This document shows, in pieces, positions 1 to 11,039 of a DNA stretch of 64,000 bases. Below the pieces are notes generated by a model. It made no database searches, was not told the DNA's origin, and saw only the letters and a program-made list of their open reading frames with translations. The first letter of the stretch is position 1; each line of letters begins with the position of its first letter. The position numbers and the translations under genes are program-made. This DNA comes from Ichthyophis bannanicus (taxonomy: Eukaryota; Chordata; Amphibia; Gymnophiona; Ichthyophiidae), in NCBI GenBank assembly GCA_033557465.1, contig CM066031.1, positions 1,665,882,800 through 1,665,946,799 of the forward strand. Reading direction: 5' to 3'.

Positions 1-147
1 CCTTATGCCGCCCCAATATGAACAATGCGCCGCCTTATGCCGCCCCAATATGAAGAGTGCGCCCTTATGCCGCCCCAATATGAACAGTACGCCGCCTTAT
101 GCCGCCCCAAAATGAAGAGTGCGCCACCTTATGCCGCCCCAAAATTA
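1..147 (+). repeat. About 32-bp tandem repeat, 4-5 copies
   Basis: Successive units begin CCTTATGCCGCCCCAA and continue with ATATGAA plus a variable tail ending GCGCCG or similar. Unit length is about 30-33 bp. The array runs off the left edge, so its full size is unknown. It lies directly beside a tRNA-headed SINE and its CCTTATG word recurs in the body of related SINE copies near 63.8 kb, so it may be an expansion of that SINE's body. Confidence 0.85.
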
Positions 148-169
148 TTTTGCCTCCTGATACACATTT

Positions 170-303
170 CCACATTCAAGGTGGTGCCTCAGCCAGCCTT
201 TTTGGGCTGCACACACTGGGGGATTGAACCCATGGCCCCTGCACCATTGGTTATTGTCTTCACTGTTGTGCTACAGCTCTATTCCTATATGTACACAGCT
301 GCG
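170..303 (-). mobile_element. tRNA-headed SINE, family A
   Basis: Read on the minus strand, the segment has a tRNA-like A-box region (GCTGTAGCACAACAGTGAAG) followed about 40 bases later by a B-box-like GGGTTCAATCCCCC. The same head recurs at 46.4 kb, 63.6 kb and 63.95 kb. It is not a tRNA gene: no acceptor stem pairing is apparent and the copies are diverged. Edges are approximate. Confidence 0.6.
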
Positions 304-475
304 CCCCACTTAGCCTTCCCGCGCGCTAATGTGGGCCCCGCACATTAACGCGACGCGCACACATACGGTCTTTTTTTTTCCTTTTTCGGCCTGAACCGCC
401 CACTCCTTATATGGCACAGGCACATTACCGCGGCCCCGCACGTTAGGAATGTTTAGTAAACATGCCCCTAGGGCT
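300..475. repeat. MITE-like fragment with TTTAGTAAAC end
   Basis: A GC-rich block (CGCGCGCTAATGTG, CCGCGGCCCCGCACGTTAGG) ends in ATGTTTAGTAAACATG. The wording matches other pieces in the window beginning GTTTACTAAA (about 42250, 41090, 9831-9930), which suggests one hairpin-type non-autonomous DNA element family. No target duplication was identified. Confidence 0.4.
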
Positions 476-604
476 CTGAGGAGGCAATTTACCAAGAAGA
501 CTGGCACCTCTCAATGCCGAATTTTGGCTTCCTAAATATAGGTGAATTTTCAGTCACAAATTTAGGTTCCTAAGTTTGAGTGGAAATTTGCCTCAATCTA
601 GCTG

Positions 605-905
605 GCAAAAATATGGTTACATAATATAAGAACATAAAAAAAAAGTCATGCTGAGTCAGGCCAAGGTCCATCCAGCCCAGTAGCCTGTCTTTGGCAAGGG
701 CCAGCCCTGGTTTCAAATACCTGGCAGATCTCACAAAGCAGATCTATTTCCTATATCTCATATCCAGAGATAAACAATGGCTCTCCTGAATCTGTCTGCC
801 TAATACTTTTGATCGACTTTTCCTCCAGGAACTTGACCAAACCTCTGTTGAATCCCGCTTTGCTGGTCGCCTTTACCATATCCTCTGGCAACATATTCTA
901 ACCTA
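605..905 (-). mobile_element. CR1-like LINE, 3' end
   Basis: On the minus strand this encodes the tail of a CR1/L2-group reverse transcriptase protein (LPEDMVKATSKAGFNRGL and KFLEEKSI are readable) and then the 3' UTR phrase corresponding to 'ggctggatggacctt'. It ends in a short ATGTTCTT-type terminal repeat (seen as AAGAACATA on the plus strand near 628). The same phrases occur at 14540-14733 and 19725-19890. A 5'-truncated copy is typical of target-primed insertion. Confidence 0.75.
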
Positions 906-1450
906 GACATCTAAACTTAAGGTGCCTTTATACATTACTAAACTGCGGTAAAGGTTTGTGGTTACCGGGTGTTAGGTGCAAAAGGAACTCACAGTATCTG
1001 CAAATCCTATGAGGTTACTGTGAGGGGCCTGACCAGCATTCGCCCTACAGTTACTGGCCTTCACATTCAATCAATCAAGCTTTCCAGACTGTGCACACTC
1101 TCTTAACTACTTCAACATGGTTTATTGTGGCCTTCGATTTCTTAACCTTAAAAAAGCACAGATAACACAAAACACAGTAATTCTATGTCTAACTAATGCC
1201 TCCAAACACGACCACGTTACTCCTTTATTTTTTAAACATCACTGACTCCTTCTCACATATGGTCCTCGCTCTTGTTCATAAAGTTGATAAAGTAATAGTA
1301 GTAGTAGTAATGACGAAGGGTAAACAAAACTCAACATTGTGTACAGCCATATCATAACAGTCAGCAATCTCTTTGTGCGATAATTAAGGTGGTATTTCGG
1401 GACACTCTTCCAAGTCCCTCATAGTCCCCTGCCACTCGTTTCTCTCTATC
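906..1450. other. No recognised feature
   Basis: AT-rich sequence with a short (AGT)n run near 1290. No coding pattern, SINE head or terminal inverted repeat was recognised. The right part may already be 3' UTR of the adjoining LINE, whose exact 3' end could not be fixed. Confidence 0.4.
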
Positions 1451-1989
1451 CAGTCTATTATTTGACTAATGGTCCAAATCTAAAAGCTCTATAAACATGA
1501 GGAGGCTCCCTCAAACTGAGGAGTCTGCTCCTTTTTACTGGCTGTCAAAACACCAAACAACTTTTAACATTATGCTCCATAGATGTTATTAAAGCAGTGT
1601 ACAACTGTCTTTACCCTAGTTCAAAGCTTTCTCCATTTCCCTGGTACCCTGGGTGGGGTATGAGATGGGATCCTGGGACTCCTTGATTGATGCATTTAAC
1701 CTAGTTTTGAATGAGGAGGTTGTACTGGGAGAAGGGTTCACGATATCTCCCCTTAGTTCCCCTGATCCCTAACAAGTAGGGGTTCCAAACCTTCCTGAAG
1801 AGCCAGTCCTTCCCTTTAAGCTGAAATGTTAACCTATGGAATCATACTGCCTCCTCAATTTTGTGGAACCATTCATCTACTGAGGGGCCTGCCTCTGACC
1901 GCCAACATCCTGCCACCACTATTTTGGCTGCTAATATCAATTTGCCCCATAAAAATCCCTTGTTCCCTATCTGCTGATTCTAGGGATTA

Positions 1990-4032
1990 ACCCTCAGTAA
2001 TGATTCACAGGGATTTATCTAGGGTTACCTCCCCCAAACCCCTGCAGGTGATGTCCCACTTCTGCCCAGTAATGCTGTATAGTCGGACATTCCCACCACA
2101 TATGATAAGAAGTACCCTCATGTCTACAGCCCCTCAAACATTGACTATTATCTTTTCTTTTTGCATAGTGCATTTGTCTTGGGGTGATGTATGCCCTGTG
2201 CACTATTTGGAATTATGATTGCTGCCATGCGCTTACAGATGTCATCTTATACATCTTCTGATAAATCTGCACCCACATTTTTTCCTCCAGCTCAAGGTTT
2301 AGCCACTTATATCATCCAGTGTGATGAGGAGGAGGGGGGCGGGGTGCTTTCTGCCTCTTCCAATTGTACTGCATACTCGTAATTTAGAGAGTATCGCCTT
2401 CATCCCATTCCCTTTATACAGCACCTCTTCGAGAGGGGTAACCCTACATGCCAGTAATGACAGTCGACCATTAAAAAGGGGCATGCTGCCCCAAATTCGT
2501 ATGTTCTAATTCCTTTATTGAAGGTATCTGCCCCTCTACCAGTATGTCATAGAAGTGCTGGGATCCCCCTTCCCCACCCTGAGGCCTCTAATACCCTTTC
2601 CCACTGAAAAGGTTGTAGTCTCTCAACCGGGACATTTAGAAAACTGCTTTGGGTATGTCCCCCACTTCATCCCTCCCCTGTATAGCTGTATAGGGATCAA
2701 TAAAGGATGGTTTATCTGAACTTCACTCAGCTTCACCTTTCCCTCTTCGATGCCAATCAAAGAGCGATCATGGGGTCAAAATCTCCCTCTTCACCGCTAC
2801 CCACAATGTTTCTTGAGGGAGCATATAATGGGCTCTCATGTCTTTCAAAAGAGTGGCTTGGTAAGACCATTTGATGGCCGGGAAACAAATCCATCCTTGC
2901 TCTTTTGACCAGTAAAGTTTTTGAGCACTCATTTTGGCTTTGTGACCTCCCCATATGAAATGGAGCAACCGCTGTTCCCACTTCACTAACGTTTTTTGGG
3001 ATATTCGGAGAGGTAGTTGTGAAAATAAGAATGTAAACTTAAGGATAACATTCATCTTAAGTGCCACCATGCACCCGAACCAACTGAGATGGAGAGCGGT
3101 CCATCTATCTAGATCCTGACCAATACACATAGTAAGGGGGCTGTAAATGAGGGAGCAAAGTTCATTGGGATTTGCCGAGATCTTGACCCCTAAATATTTG
3201 ATCACCCCAGTCGACTATTTAAAGGGAAAATTGCTCATCTCCTTACTCTGTAGGCCCTCCCAAAGCTAAGGCCTCCATTTTACTTAGGTTTACCTTAAAT
3301 CCAGATATCTGTGAAAATGCAGCAATTTTGGTTAGCAGAGCTGGCATTGACTCTTAAGGGCATGATAGGAAAATTAGGGTATCGTCTGCATAGAGCAAAA
3401 TTTTATGCGCCTCTTTCCCTATTTCCACCGGGGCCATTTCAGGATTTTGTCACATGCGTGTGGCAAAGGCCTCAATTACCACTCCATTCTATCAAATGCT
3501 TTTTCTGTGTCTAAAGCAATGCAGATGGTTGGTTGCCTTCAGGCCCGAACTAAATGGATCAGGTTGGTCACCCAACGCACATTGTCTGAGATGGCTCACC
3601 CTCAAATAAAACCTGTTTGGTCGGGGTGAATAATTTTAGGAAGCACTTTTTCAAGTCTCAGAGCCAGTATTTTCTCAAAGAGTTTAGCATCACTGTTAAT
3701 TAATATGATGGGTTGATAACATCCACATTGGTCCCCCGGTCTTCCTTCCTTAGGAAGTACTATCACATTGGCCTTTGTCATTGATTATGGCAGTAGCCTA
3801 CCCTCCAAAATCCCTGAGAATAGCCGTGCCAGCAGAGGGGCAAGCTTCTCCTTCAGCCTGTGATAGAATTCAGCCGGAAATCCATCATCCCCGGCCACTT
3901 TCCCCTTGGGAAGTGTCTAAATTACCTGAATTACTTCCAATGGAGTGATTGATTGTCCTAGGGCCCCGATGTCTAGCTTGGGGTGCTCTAAATTTTGCAG
4001 ATATGCTGTAAGACTTCCTGGAGGACCCATCC
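1990..4032 (-). pseudogene. L1/Tx1 ORF2: RT and C-terminal region remnant
   Basis: Reading down from 4032 the peptide phrases are those of an L1-clade RT: PKGKVAGDDGFPAEFYHRLK, LFEKILALRLEKVLPKIIHP, DQTGF, DTEKAFDRMEW, then LYADDTLIFLSCP. The YADD catalytic box lies at 3381-3392. Next comes IKYLGVKIS, DLDRWTALHLSWFGCM and KWEQRLLHFIWGG (3205-2768), the conserved post-RT region. Finally CLRGCRHEGTSYHMWWECP (about 2140-2080) is the C-x3-C / H-x4-C zinc-knuckle-like terminus. Only about 100 bases separate EKAFDRMEW from YADD where a functional RT needs far more, so the RT core has an internal deletion besides scattered stops. Confidence 0.8.
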
Positions 4033-4989
4033 CCTCTGTTCAGAGGCAGCCCAAGGGATGTGCGGAGACTCATTGGGGGCTCATTTGCATAAATATTTGC
4101 ATAATGTTAAAGTGCGCTAATTTTTCGTAAACATGCCTCTTAGTGAGTGTCTCGATAAAGAAAGACTGCCAGATTTTTACATTGCTATACTCCAGTGCCA
4201 ACCGCCAGGCACATTAGAAGTACTATAAACACTGACCATTTAGAACCCATAGCAAACCCTCCTTATCATAACAGCACTACCAGGACTCACAAAGCATCAA
4301 ACCCTACCTATCAAAAAGGTAACATTGCAAATATCAAACCAATACATCTCAGAGAATACATTTTCTACTTGGGAAAGAGAACAAGTGGCACTTGAACATA
4401 GAAACTTCATAAACAGAATACCTCAGCTCGGTTACACATGCATAACACAGACCATTGCCACACAAAGAATCAGGGATCACAATTTAGAAATAGAAAGACA
4501 ATAATTAAACTGGGAACCCCAAAGGCCAAAGCTGAAACGTACAACGCTGGAGAAATAAAACTATAAATTAATTTCCTCTTGTACTAAACAAAAACGCAAA
4601 GACGTTAGCAATGCACATTTCCCAGACCTAACATATTACAGTTAATAAATTCAAAATAAAAAAAGTATTTTTCTACCTTCTGTTGTTTGGGCATTTTATT
4701 TTTCAGTTGCAATTGCTTCAGTCACTTTCTTCTGGTTTCTTTATGTCTTCGGTTAACTCTCCATTGTCTGCTGTCCATTTGTCCTTTCTTCTCTCTTCTA
4801 GTTTTTTCCATTCTCTCTCTACAACTGCTTTAACATACTAATCTTCCCCTATTCTCCATTTCTTTCTTAATTTCTTTTTCATTCACGCAAATTTCAGCCT
4901 TCCATACTCAATCCCCACTTACTCTCTCAATACCCGGCCATTTGTAAATTCTTCTTCCCTCCCACACAACATATCTTTTCCTCTCTCCA

Positions 4990-5530
4990 TCCTCACTCCC
5001 CCAGTCCCATCCCCTTCTAGTCCTCCCTCAACATCAGCTCCCTTCTCGTTCCAGCCCCACCCAGCATCCGCTCCTTTCTAGTCCCATTCTCTCATCCCCC
5101 TGCATCAGCCCATATCCAGTCCTAGCCCCCCATCAGCCCATTTCCAATCCTAGCCCCCCATCAGTCATTTTCAGTCCTACTCCAGCCCATCAGCCCATTT
5201 CGTCCAAGCTCCCCATCAGCCCATTTCCATTCCTAGCCCCCCCCCACCACCAGCCATTTTCAGTCCTATCCCAGCTCCCCATCAGCCCATTTCCAGTCCT
5301 ATCCTGCCCCCCATCAGCCGATTTCCATTCCTAACCCCCCCATAAGCCATTCACAGTACTATTCTAGCCCCCCCATCAACCCATTTCCAGTTCTAGCCTC
5401 CCCTATAAGCCATTTGCAGTCCTATCTCAGCCCTCCATCAGCCCATTTACAGTCCTATTCTTGCCCCATCAGTCATTTCTAGCCCTATCCTAGTCCCCAC
5501 CCGCACCCCAAAGAGCCCCACGCCTGTCTG
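4990..5530. repeat. C-rich minisatellite in hAT copy 1
   Basis: Repeated units of roughly 28-35 bp with the core CAGCCCATTTCCAGTCCTAG followed by a run of C and CATCAG. Units differ in length and sequence. The same core, much expanded, fills 36.25-38.05 kb of the second hAT element. Confidence 0.85.
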
Positions 5531-5557
5531 AGCGGCTTATGAGGATGCCAGCGGCCC

Positions 5558-5752
5558 CGGCTTGCCTCTGCACAGCACTGGAGTGAAGAGGAGTGTGCTC
5601 CATCGCCCATGCTGTGTTCTCGTGAAGCCCGCCGAGTGCTGGTAAAGGTTAAAAGTAATTTCCTGATTCCCGGCAGCGGGCTTCACGTGAACACAGCACA
5701 AGTGAAGGAGCATGCTGCTCTTCACTCCAATATTGTGCAGAGGTGAGCCAGG
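5558..5752. repeat. Foldback (inverted repeat) in hAT copy 1
   Basis: Left arm (about 5558-5640; CCTCTGCACAGCACTGGAGT, then GCTGTGTTCTCGTGAAGCCC) pairs with the reverse complement of the right arm (about 5670-5752; CCTCTGCACAATATTGGAGT, then GCTGTGTTCACGTGAAGCCC). Identity of the arms is moderate to high with several small differences. The sequence of this foldback is different from the one at the same structural position in the 35-38 kb element. Confidence 0.75.
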
Positions 5753-5889
5753 ACATCTGATATCCCCGGCTTCCTCTGAAGCCGGCCCTGCAAACCCTGC
5801 AGAATGAAGTTTGCGTGGGCCCCCTTGAAGCACAGGGCCCTGTGCAAACAACATTCTCGCACAATGGATGGGCCATCCCTGCTTCTGTT

Positions 5890-6300
5890 TGATACAACCG
5901 CTCGTAGTATTTACAAATTCTGCACATATATCTGCATTAGACACTGCCTTAGTCCCCTCAGATCGAGTTATTTCCAACACCAATCGCTGCCCCCTCCTTT
6001 TCTGCAGTTGCCAGGCGAGCAACTTGCCTGCCTTATTGCCACCCTCCATATAATTGCGCTTTGTAGCCCTCAGGAGGTGGGCCAATTTTTCAGTATCTAA
6101 AGCGTTCAGTTGAGCTCTTGCTCTACATAAGCGACTATATGTGCTTTTCGCGCCTGTCCTATTGTGTTCCTTCTGAAGACTGAGGATAGTCTCCTGCAGT
6201 TGTTGCCTCTGTGCTTCCTTTTCCCTTCTCTTTTGTGCTCTTCAGTGTATTAATATGCCCCTTAGGTATGCTTTCCCCGCATCCCAGAGAGTACTGTCCT
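5890..6300 (-). pseudogene. L1/Tx1 ORF2 inter-domain region
   Basis: Reading down from 6300 the peptide contains LQKEHNRTGAKSTYSRLCRA, RAQLNALDTEKLAHLLRATK, GNKAGKLLAWQLQKRRGQR and SNADICAEF. This charged helical stretch, followed by a Y-x2-LY motif, lies between endonuclease and RT in L1/Tx1-type ORF2 proteins. It is cut by the hAT insertion at 5881. One frame carries most of it; a neighbouring frame carries YYERLYQTE, showing a frameshift. Confidence 0.75.
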
Positions 6301-6311
6301 GCACTTCCCAA

Positions 6312-7140
6312 TTATCGTTTGTTCGCACATATTGCCGCCAAGCTTTCTTTAGTTTTATCTGAGTATCGGCTGTTTAAATAGAGAGACATTTGCTCTCCAT
6401 GTTCTTTCTTTTGATTTTTTTTTATATTCCGCCCTGGGACCCACTGACAAGTGACCATTCTGTGATCAGACAATATTATGGGCTGAATTTGGGCTTGCTC
6501 TACAGCTCCCACCTGATCCCGTTTCCCCAGGAAGTAATCCAATCATGAGTAGGTATTTGCATGGGCAGCATAATATGTGTATTCTCGCTTCCTGGTATTT
6601 TCCCCCCTCCAGATGTCTATCGAATCCCATTTTTTCATACTTCACTGCAGCTCTCTCTCCCCTCCTGCCCATGTCTTTGTTAATTATAGTTGGATCTATC
6701 GGCAACCCCAACTGTGCAGTTTAAGTCCCCAGCAATAATCCAGTCTCCCCTGGCAACCTTCTGAAACTTTTTAAACCAGGTTTGAAAGAAAGAGCCTTTG
6801 GACTCGTTAGGGGCATATAAATTTAATATTGTAACTTCTTCTTGGTCTACTCTATTTACCACCCAAGTCACCCTTCCCTGGTTATCCCCCCCAGAGGCAT
6901 AGGACACAAATGGTATGCGTTTATAAATTAAAATTGCCACCCCTCATTTTTTGGAATTGTATGAGGAATAATATAGCTGCTCATACCCTTTCCAACGCAG
7001 TTTCTCACGCTCTAGCCTGGTGAGGTGTGTTTTTTGTAATAAGGCAATATCAATCCGAGCTTTTGCTAAATAGGATAGGATTTGTTTACGTTTTATTGGG
7101 CTATGTATCCCCCAAACATTGAGGTTGTAAGCTTATAGTT
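6312..7140 (-). pseudogene. L1/Tx1 ORF2 endonuclease remnant
   Basis: Minus-strand peptides VAILIYKRIPFV, VTILNLYAPNESKGSFFQTW and GDWIIAGDLNCTVGVADRS (6940-6680), then the frame shifts and DYFLGKRDQVGAVEQAQIQP, ILSDHRMVTCQW appears (6542-6420). These are the APE-like endonuclease motifs: N-x-YAPN, GDLN and SDH. Frameshifts break it, including one near 6680. The domain nicks target DNA to prime LINE insertion; this copy is not functional. Confidence 0.8.
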
Positions 7141-7713
7141 CCTCAAATCCCTATTTTAGATCCATCATCGACCCCTACCTTCCCACCACCCTTCCGGCAC
7201 CAACCTTAGGCAATGCAACATGTATAAAACATGAACCAAACCACTTCCAAACAACCAACTGCAATATTAACTTTTTATCTGACTTTTGCCCTCTGCCCGT
7301 TTTATCTTTTTGGACTTCGATGGCTCCTATCCCACTTCGTTCGCCTCCTCTCAACCCACTCAATTATCACGCTCTCCCGCTATCCTCTCTTCTCCTCAAT
7401 TAAGTCGCTAACATTTAATTTCAAATCCTGCTAGCATGAGTGTGCTGGGAGAAAGGCTACATTCTATTTGTCCCTCCTCCCCAGGTGTAAATTTTAATCA
7501 TCTTTAAGATCCACCTTTCTCCATTTTCTCCCACCAACCTGATCCTCTTATTTAATAATGAGTCCAAACCCCCATAAATCACCTATTCAAGTGTCCTGGG
7601 GGGGCTGCTCCAAGGTCTGTTCTGGTGTCTCTGCTTCCACCCTGTGTGAAGACTTCACCAATTCTAACTCTCCCATCTGTCTTGTCCCCGCCACGGCCAA
7701 TGCTTCCTTTCAG

Positions 7714-8607
7714 TTAGTCTCCTCTACAAGATACTGGCTTTTGGGCCTTTCTTCTGAGTCTCCAAGCTAGGGTTCCTGTGCTCCTGCAGCCGAACTGGGT
7801 CCAATGCAATGCCTGGAGTGTTGAGAAATTTCTCAAGGGCTTCTGGTAAGGCGAAGAATTTCCTTGTCCCATTAGACATCCCCATGAGGCGGGCAAGATA
7901 CCATCCTGCCACTTGTACCCATTTTTTGGCACAGGAGTCTCTAACCCATAATAGCTCTTTCCATCATTTGATGGTTTCAGCGACAAGGTCTGGATATGCA
8001 AAGATCTTCCAGTCACTACAAGTAACATAACTTGTTTTACAGGCTGCCCGGATTATGAATTCTTTGTCTTGATATCTGAGTAATTTAACAATGAAAGCTT
8101 GTGGCTTACCATTAGCATTAGGGTGGGCCTGCAGCTCTCTGCGCCCCTTTGATTTCGAATGGAGAGGGTGAAGGACCTCCAAGAAAGCAGTTCAGCATCA
8201 TGTCTTTAACGAAGCCTATAGGGTCATGTTCCTCGGCACCCTCTGGTATGCCGAATATTCAAATGTTTGACCTCTCTATTCTTGAGGTCCTCCGCCACAC
8301 TCACTTGTTGCTGTAAGGTGGAGACAGTGCTGTGCTGCTGTATTTGTGCGTCCTCAGTTTGACTTACCCGCTCCTCCACCTCTGTAAGCCTGGCCCCGAT
8401 CACTGTAAACGTTTCTTCAATCTTTGTCAGCACTTTTGTAACAATTTTAGCTTTAGAGTCTCTGATTTCTTTCATAATTGTCATTAGGTCTGTTGTGATC
8501 ATTTCATCCCCACCCTCCCCGCCACTCGTAATTGAGGATGTGAATAATATAGGGGCCTGTAGCTCCCCTTTCGCCATGCTGACTGCTGTCGCTTTCACTG
8601 CATACAA
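7714..8607 (-). pseudogene. L1/Tx1 ORF1 (RNA-binding protein) remnant
   Basis: The N-terminal part (8607-8224) is a heptad-rich coiled coil (KIEETFTVIGARLTEVEERV, STLQQQVSVAEDLKNREVKH), followed by RRM-like and C-terminal segments on other frames: VLHPLHSKSKGRRE, AFIVKLLRYQDKEFIIRAA, IFAYPDLVAETIK (8182-7964), and LARLMGMSNGTRKFFALPEA plus LEKFL (7912-7724). This is the organisation of L1/Tx1 ORF1p, a trimeric nucleic-acid chaperone. At least two frameshifts break it. Start at 8607 is the first Met in the open frame but an internal Met (MAKGELQAP) may be the real one. Confidence 0.75.
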
Positions 8608-8750
8608 CTCCCTTAAAGTCTTATTTATTTTAATTTTGCCTGTTTTTCACATTGTGGGGCTACATGTTCTACCTGAAGAAGAAGGCTGGTAGAGCAATTT
8701 TACATGCGGGTTCAGGGAGTCGACCTTACTCGCGCCTGCTTCCCTCCGTG

Positions 8751-9112
8751 TCCAAACCAGAAGTCATCCCATGACTTTTTAATTTCTTCAAGAGTCTCTC
8801 ATGAGAGATCTTGCCAGTGGCTTTCTGAAAATCCAGATGCACTATATCAACTGTCTTACCTTAACCACCTGTTTATTCACACCTTCAAAAGAATATATAG
8901 CAGACTAGTGAGACAAGACTTTCCTTCTAAATCCATGTTGGCTTTGTTCTATTAAACCATTACTGACTATATGTTCATTCATTTTCTTCTTTATAATGGT
9001 TTCTACCATTTTGCCCAGCATTGATGTCAGGCCCATTAGTCTGTAGGTTCCAGGATCACCTCTGGAACCCTTTTTAAAAACTGGCATTACGTTGGTCACT
9101 CTTCAATCTTCG
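8751..9112 (-). mobile_element. CR1-like LINE, RT fragment
   Basis: The minus strand encodes TNVMPVFKKGSRGDPGTYRL, ETIIKKKMNEHIVSNGLIEQ and SQHGF (9099-8905), then a degraded stretch matching the 'DFQKAFDKVPHERL' part of CR1/L2-group RTs. This is the fingers/palm start of the RT, upstream of the catalytic box. It is truncated at both ends and abuts the 5' end of the L1/Tx1 LINE near 8750. Confidence 0.8.
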
Positions 9113-9629
9113 GATCTGATTTAAAACAATTAAATCAGATACAAACAATTAGGATTCCATAATATAGAGAACACCCATCTTTGGTCAGGGATTGTCATAA
9201 AGTACCATAGTTTTATTCTTAACAGATCAAGCATTAACTAAAGCAATATGAAATGATTATTGCTAATAGCAGTCATTTGCATAGGACCTTCTGCTCTATC
9301 GGGAGTCAGTGCAGCTGTTTAGTGCTAGTGTTCTATGGTCAAACTTGGACTTCTTAAAAAGCAATTTCGCTGCTGAGTTCTGTACTAATTATAAAGCCTT
9401 CATCGAGGCAACGGGCAAATCCTTAGAATTTATATTCCAATAATCCAAGCAAGGTTTTCTGTAATTTATGAATTTAAGGTAACCGTAAGAAAGCTTACTA
9501 TAAAACAAGGAGCAGAAATGTGATTTTCTTTTTCAAAAATAAGGCTTTGCGTAGAAAAATTCATGAAAAGTCTAAAACATTGCCATTCAGGTTTGTCCCT
9601 GTTCCTTGACGGTTTACAGTCCACGTTGT
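9113..9629. other. No recognised feature
   Basis: AT-rich sequence without coding pattern, tandem repeat or recognised transposon terminus. Confidence 0.4.
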
Positions 9630-9735
9630 ACCAGATGCAATGGAGGGTTAAATGGTTTGTTCTAGGTCACCAGGAGAGCTGGTAGGGTTTTAACCATGGC
9701 TTCCTTGGTTCTTATTAGCTCCCAGTAGTTCTTAA
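9630..9735 (-). mobile_element. Degraded CORE-type SINE (family X) fragment
   Basis: The phrase GCAATGGAGGGTTAA followed by a 'ttgttctaggtcaccaggag' and GGGTTTTAACCATGG corresponds to family X copies at 17.6, 22.6, 25.6 and 52.2 kb, read from tail to tRNA head. It is strongly diverged. Confidence 0.5.
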
Positions 9736-9830
9736 GCCCAGAAAATTCTTAACTTTGAATTATACTGAAAATCTGAAAGTGATCCAGACCAGGAGGAGGA
9801 ACTTAGATTCAATCTAGATAAAAACTGTAA

Positions 9831-9930
9831 GGGGTGTATTTACAAAGCAGCGATTGTGGCTTCCGAGAGATATGGGCCGCGGCTCCGATATCGCTCGGAA
9901 GTTGCTACCGCTGCTTAGTAAACAAACCCC
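9831..9930. mobile_element. 100-bp hairpin MITE
   Basis: Begins GGGGTGTATTTACAAAGCAG and its reverse complement begins GGGGTTTGTTTACTAAGCAG. Pairing continues inward (CTTCCGAG, GATAT, GCCGCGG at the centre), so almost the whole element folds on itself. No matching direct repeat was found immediately outside the ends. Confidence 0.7.
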
Positions 9931-10890
9931 GAAGTGTTCCAGTTCTTATATGAAAATGTGTCTTTTCACATCCAAAAGATAATGGCATACTTGGGTAAGT
10001 TGATCTTCTTTTTAAATTTGCTCTGTCCAGAAAAGAAAGCAATACTTTTGCTTTATTTCCCACCCCTTGGGATCAGTTGTGAAACTCTCTTCAGTTTACT
10101 GAATTATTAAACTATATGCAGAAACTTTTAGCAACGAAGTGAACATCTGAACAACAATGCATAATGCTTTTGGAAGAAAAGGCACTTCAAGACCTTTGCT
10201 GTAGACTTTGGTAAGGAAATGAATTAGAAAAATGAAAACAGACTTGAGAAAGTGGCAGACAGTTCTGTTTGTATGGAAAATGCCTACAAAATAATATATA
10301 ACCTTCAGATATCAGTCGCTATACAAGACTGGTTCTGGCTTGTACTGGAAGAACATTGTTTATCCTATCTGGTGGACATGATTTATAATTACTTCTTTCC
10401 AGAAGTTTGCTCAAGACTATTCTGCTAAAAGTGCAGGCAAACAGCTTCTGTTGAACTCCTTGGCTCTACTTATGGATCTGCAAATAGAGGATGTTTTCCT
10501 TATAAAGGTTGGGCTAATTACTTAGCCCTAGTGGCTAGATGGGTCATTGCCGCAAACACTAATCTGTGAGTGGCCGATACTGTACATTGATTTAAAAAGC
10601 TCACATTAAGTAATGCACGCAGAATAAACCCAGACGTTACAGGTATGAAAGGCAGATAGCATATAAAAATTGGAATCAAGATGTTTAGATTTAAATGTGC
10701 TCAATTCCGACAGCATTATACAAAAGGCTCTGCCAAATCTGGAGCCTTTTGTAGAATACATGTTAAGGATGTACAGGACTGCACGTGGGTCTGCTGCCAC
10801 ATACAGCTAGAGGACCTATTTCAGCAGTCTACACATGGGGGAAAAGACCGTAGGCAACAAGGCAGCTTTCACATGGAAATGGCAATTTCA
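9931..10890. other. No recognised feature
   Basis: AT-rich, apparently single-copy sequence. Only short chance open frames; no repeat family recognised. Confidence 0.4.
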
Positions 10891-10990
10891 TACTTTCCAC
10901 ATGCATAGAAACATAGAAACATGATGGCAGAAAAGGACCACATGGCCTATCTAGTCTGCCCTCCCTTATCAACCACTACAACAGTGCCCT
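10891..10990 (-). mobile_element. CR1-like LINE 3' end, second family
   Basis: Contains CATAGAAACATAGAAACATG, then GGCAGAAAAGGACCACATGG and CTAGTCTGCCC. This is the reverse complement of a common vertebrate CR1-like 3' terminus ('gggcagactagatgg... tatgtttctatgtttc'). A different subfamily from the copies at 605, 14540 and 19725. Confidence 0.6.
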
Positions 10991-11039
10991 TTTTTCCTTT
11001 CCCGGAACTTCCAAGTGTACCTGGGTCATTTTAGAAATC

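Larger units (their letters stand above)
4041..5881. mobile_element. Non-autonomous hAT element (copy 1) inside the LINE
   Basis: The left end is CAGAGGCAGCCCAAGGG and the right end, read in reverse complement, is CAGGGATGGCCCATCC: the CAGGG-type hAT terminus. Eight-base flanks CCTCTGTT (4033-4040) and CTTCTGTT (5882-5889) match at 7 of 8, as expected for a hAT target duplication. Interior: a left part shared with the 35261-38602 element (including CCAACCGCCAGGCACATTAG), a C-rich minisatellite, and a foldback. No transposase coding is visible. It disrupts the L1/Tx1 LINE, so it is the younger insertion. Confidence 0.85.
1450..8700 (-). mobile_element. L1/Tx1-type LINE, decayed and split
   Basis: A minus-strand LINE with the order ORF1 (8607-7714), endonuclease (about 7140-6312), linker (6300-5890), reverse transcriptase (4032-about 3240) and C-terminal region (3205-about 2000). 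A hAT element at 4041-5881 sits inside the linker/RT junction; LINE coding resumes on both sides. The domain order (coiled-coil/RRM ORF1, APE-type endonuclease, RT, terminal zinc knuckle) is that of the L1/Tx1 clade. Many frameshifts and stops show it is dead. The 3' limit near 1450 is a guess from loss of peptide similarity. Confidence 0.75.
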
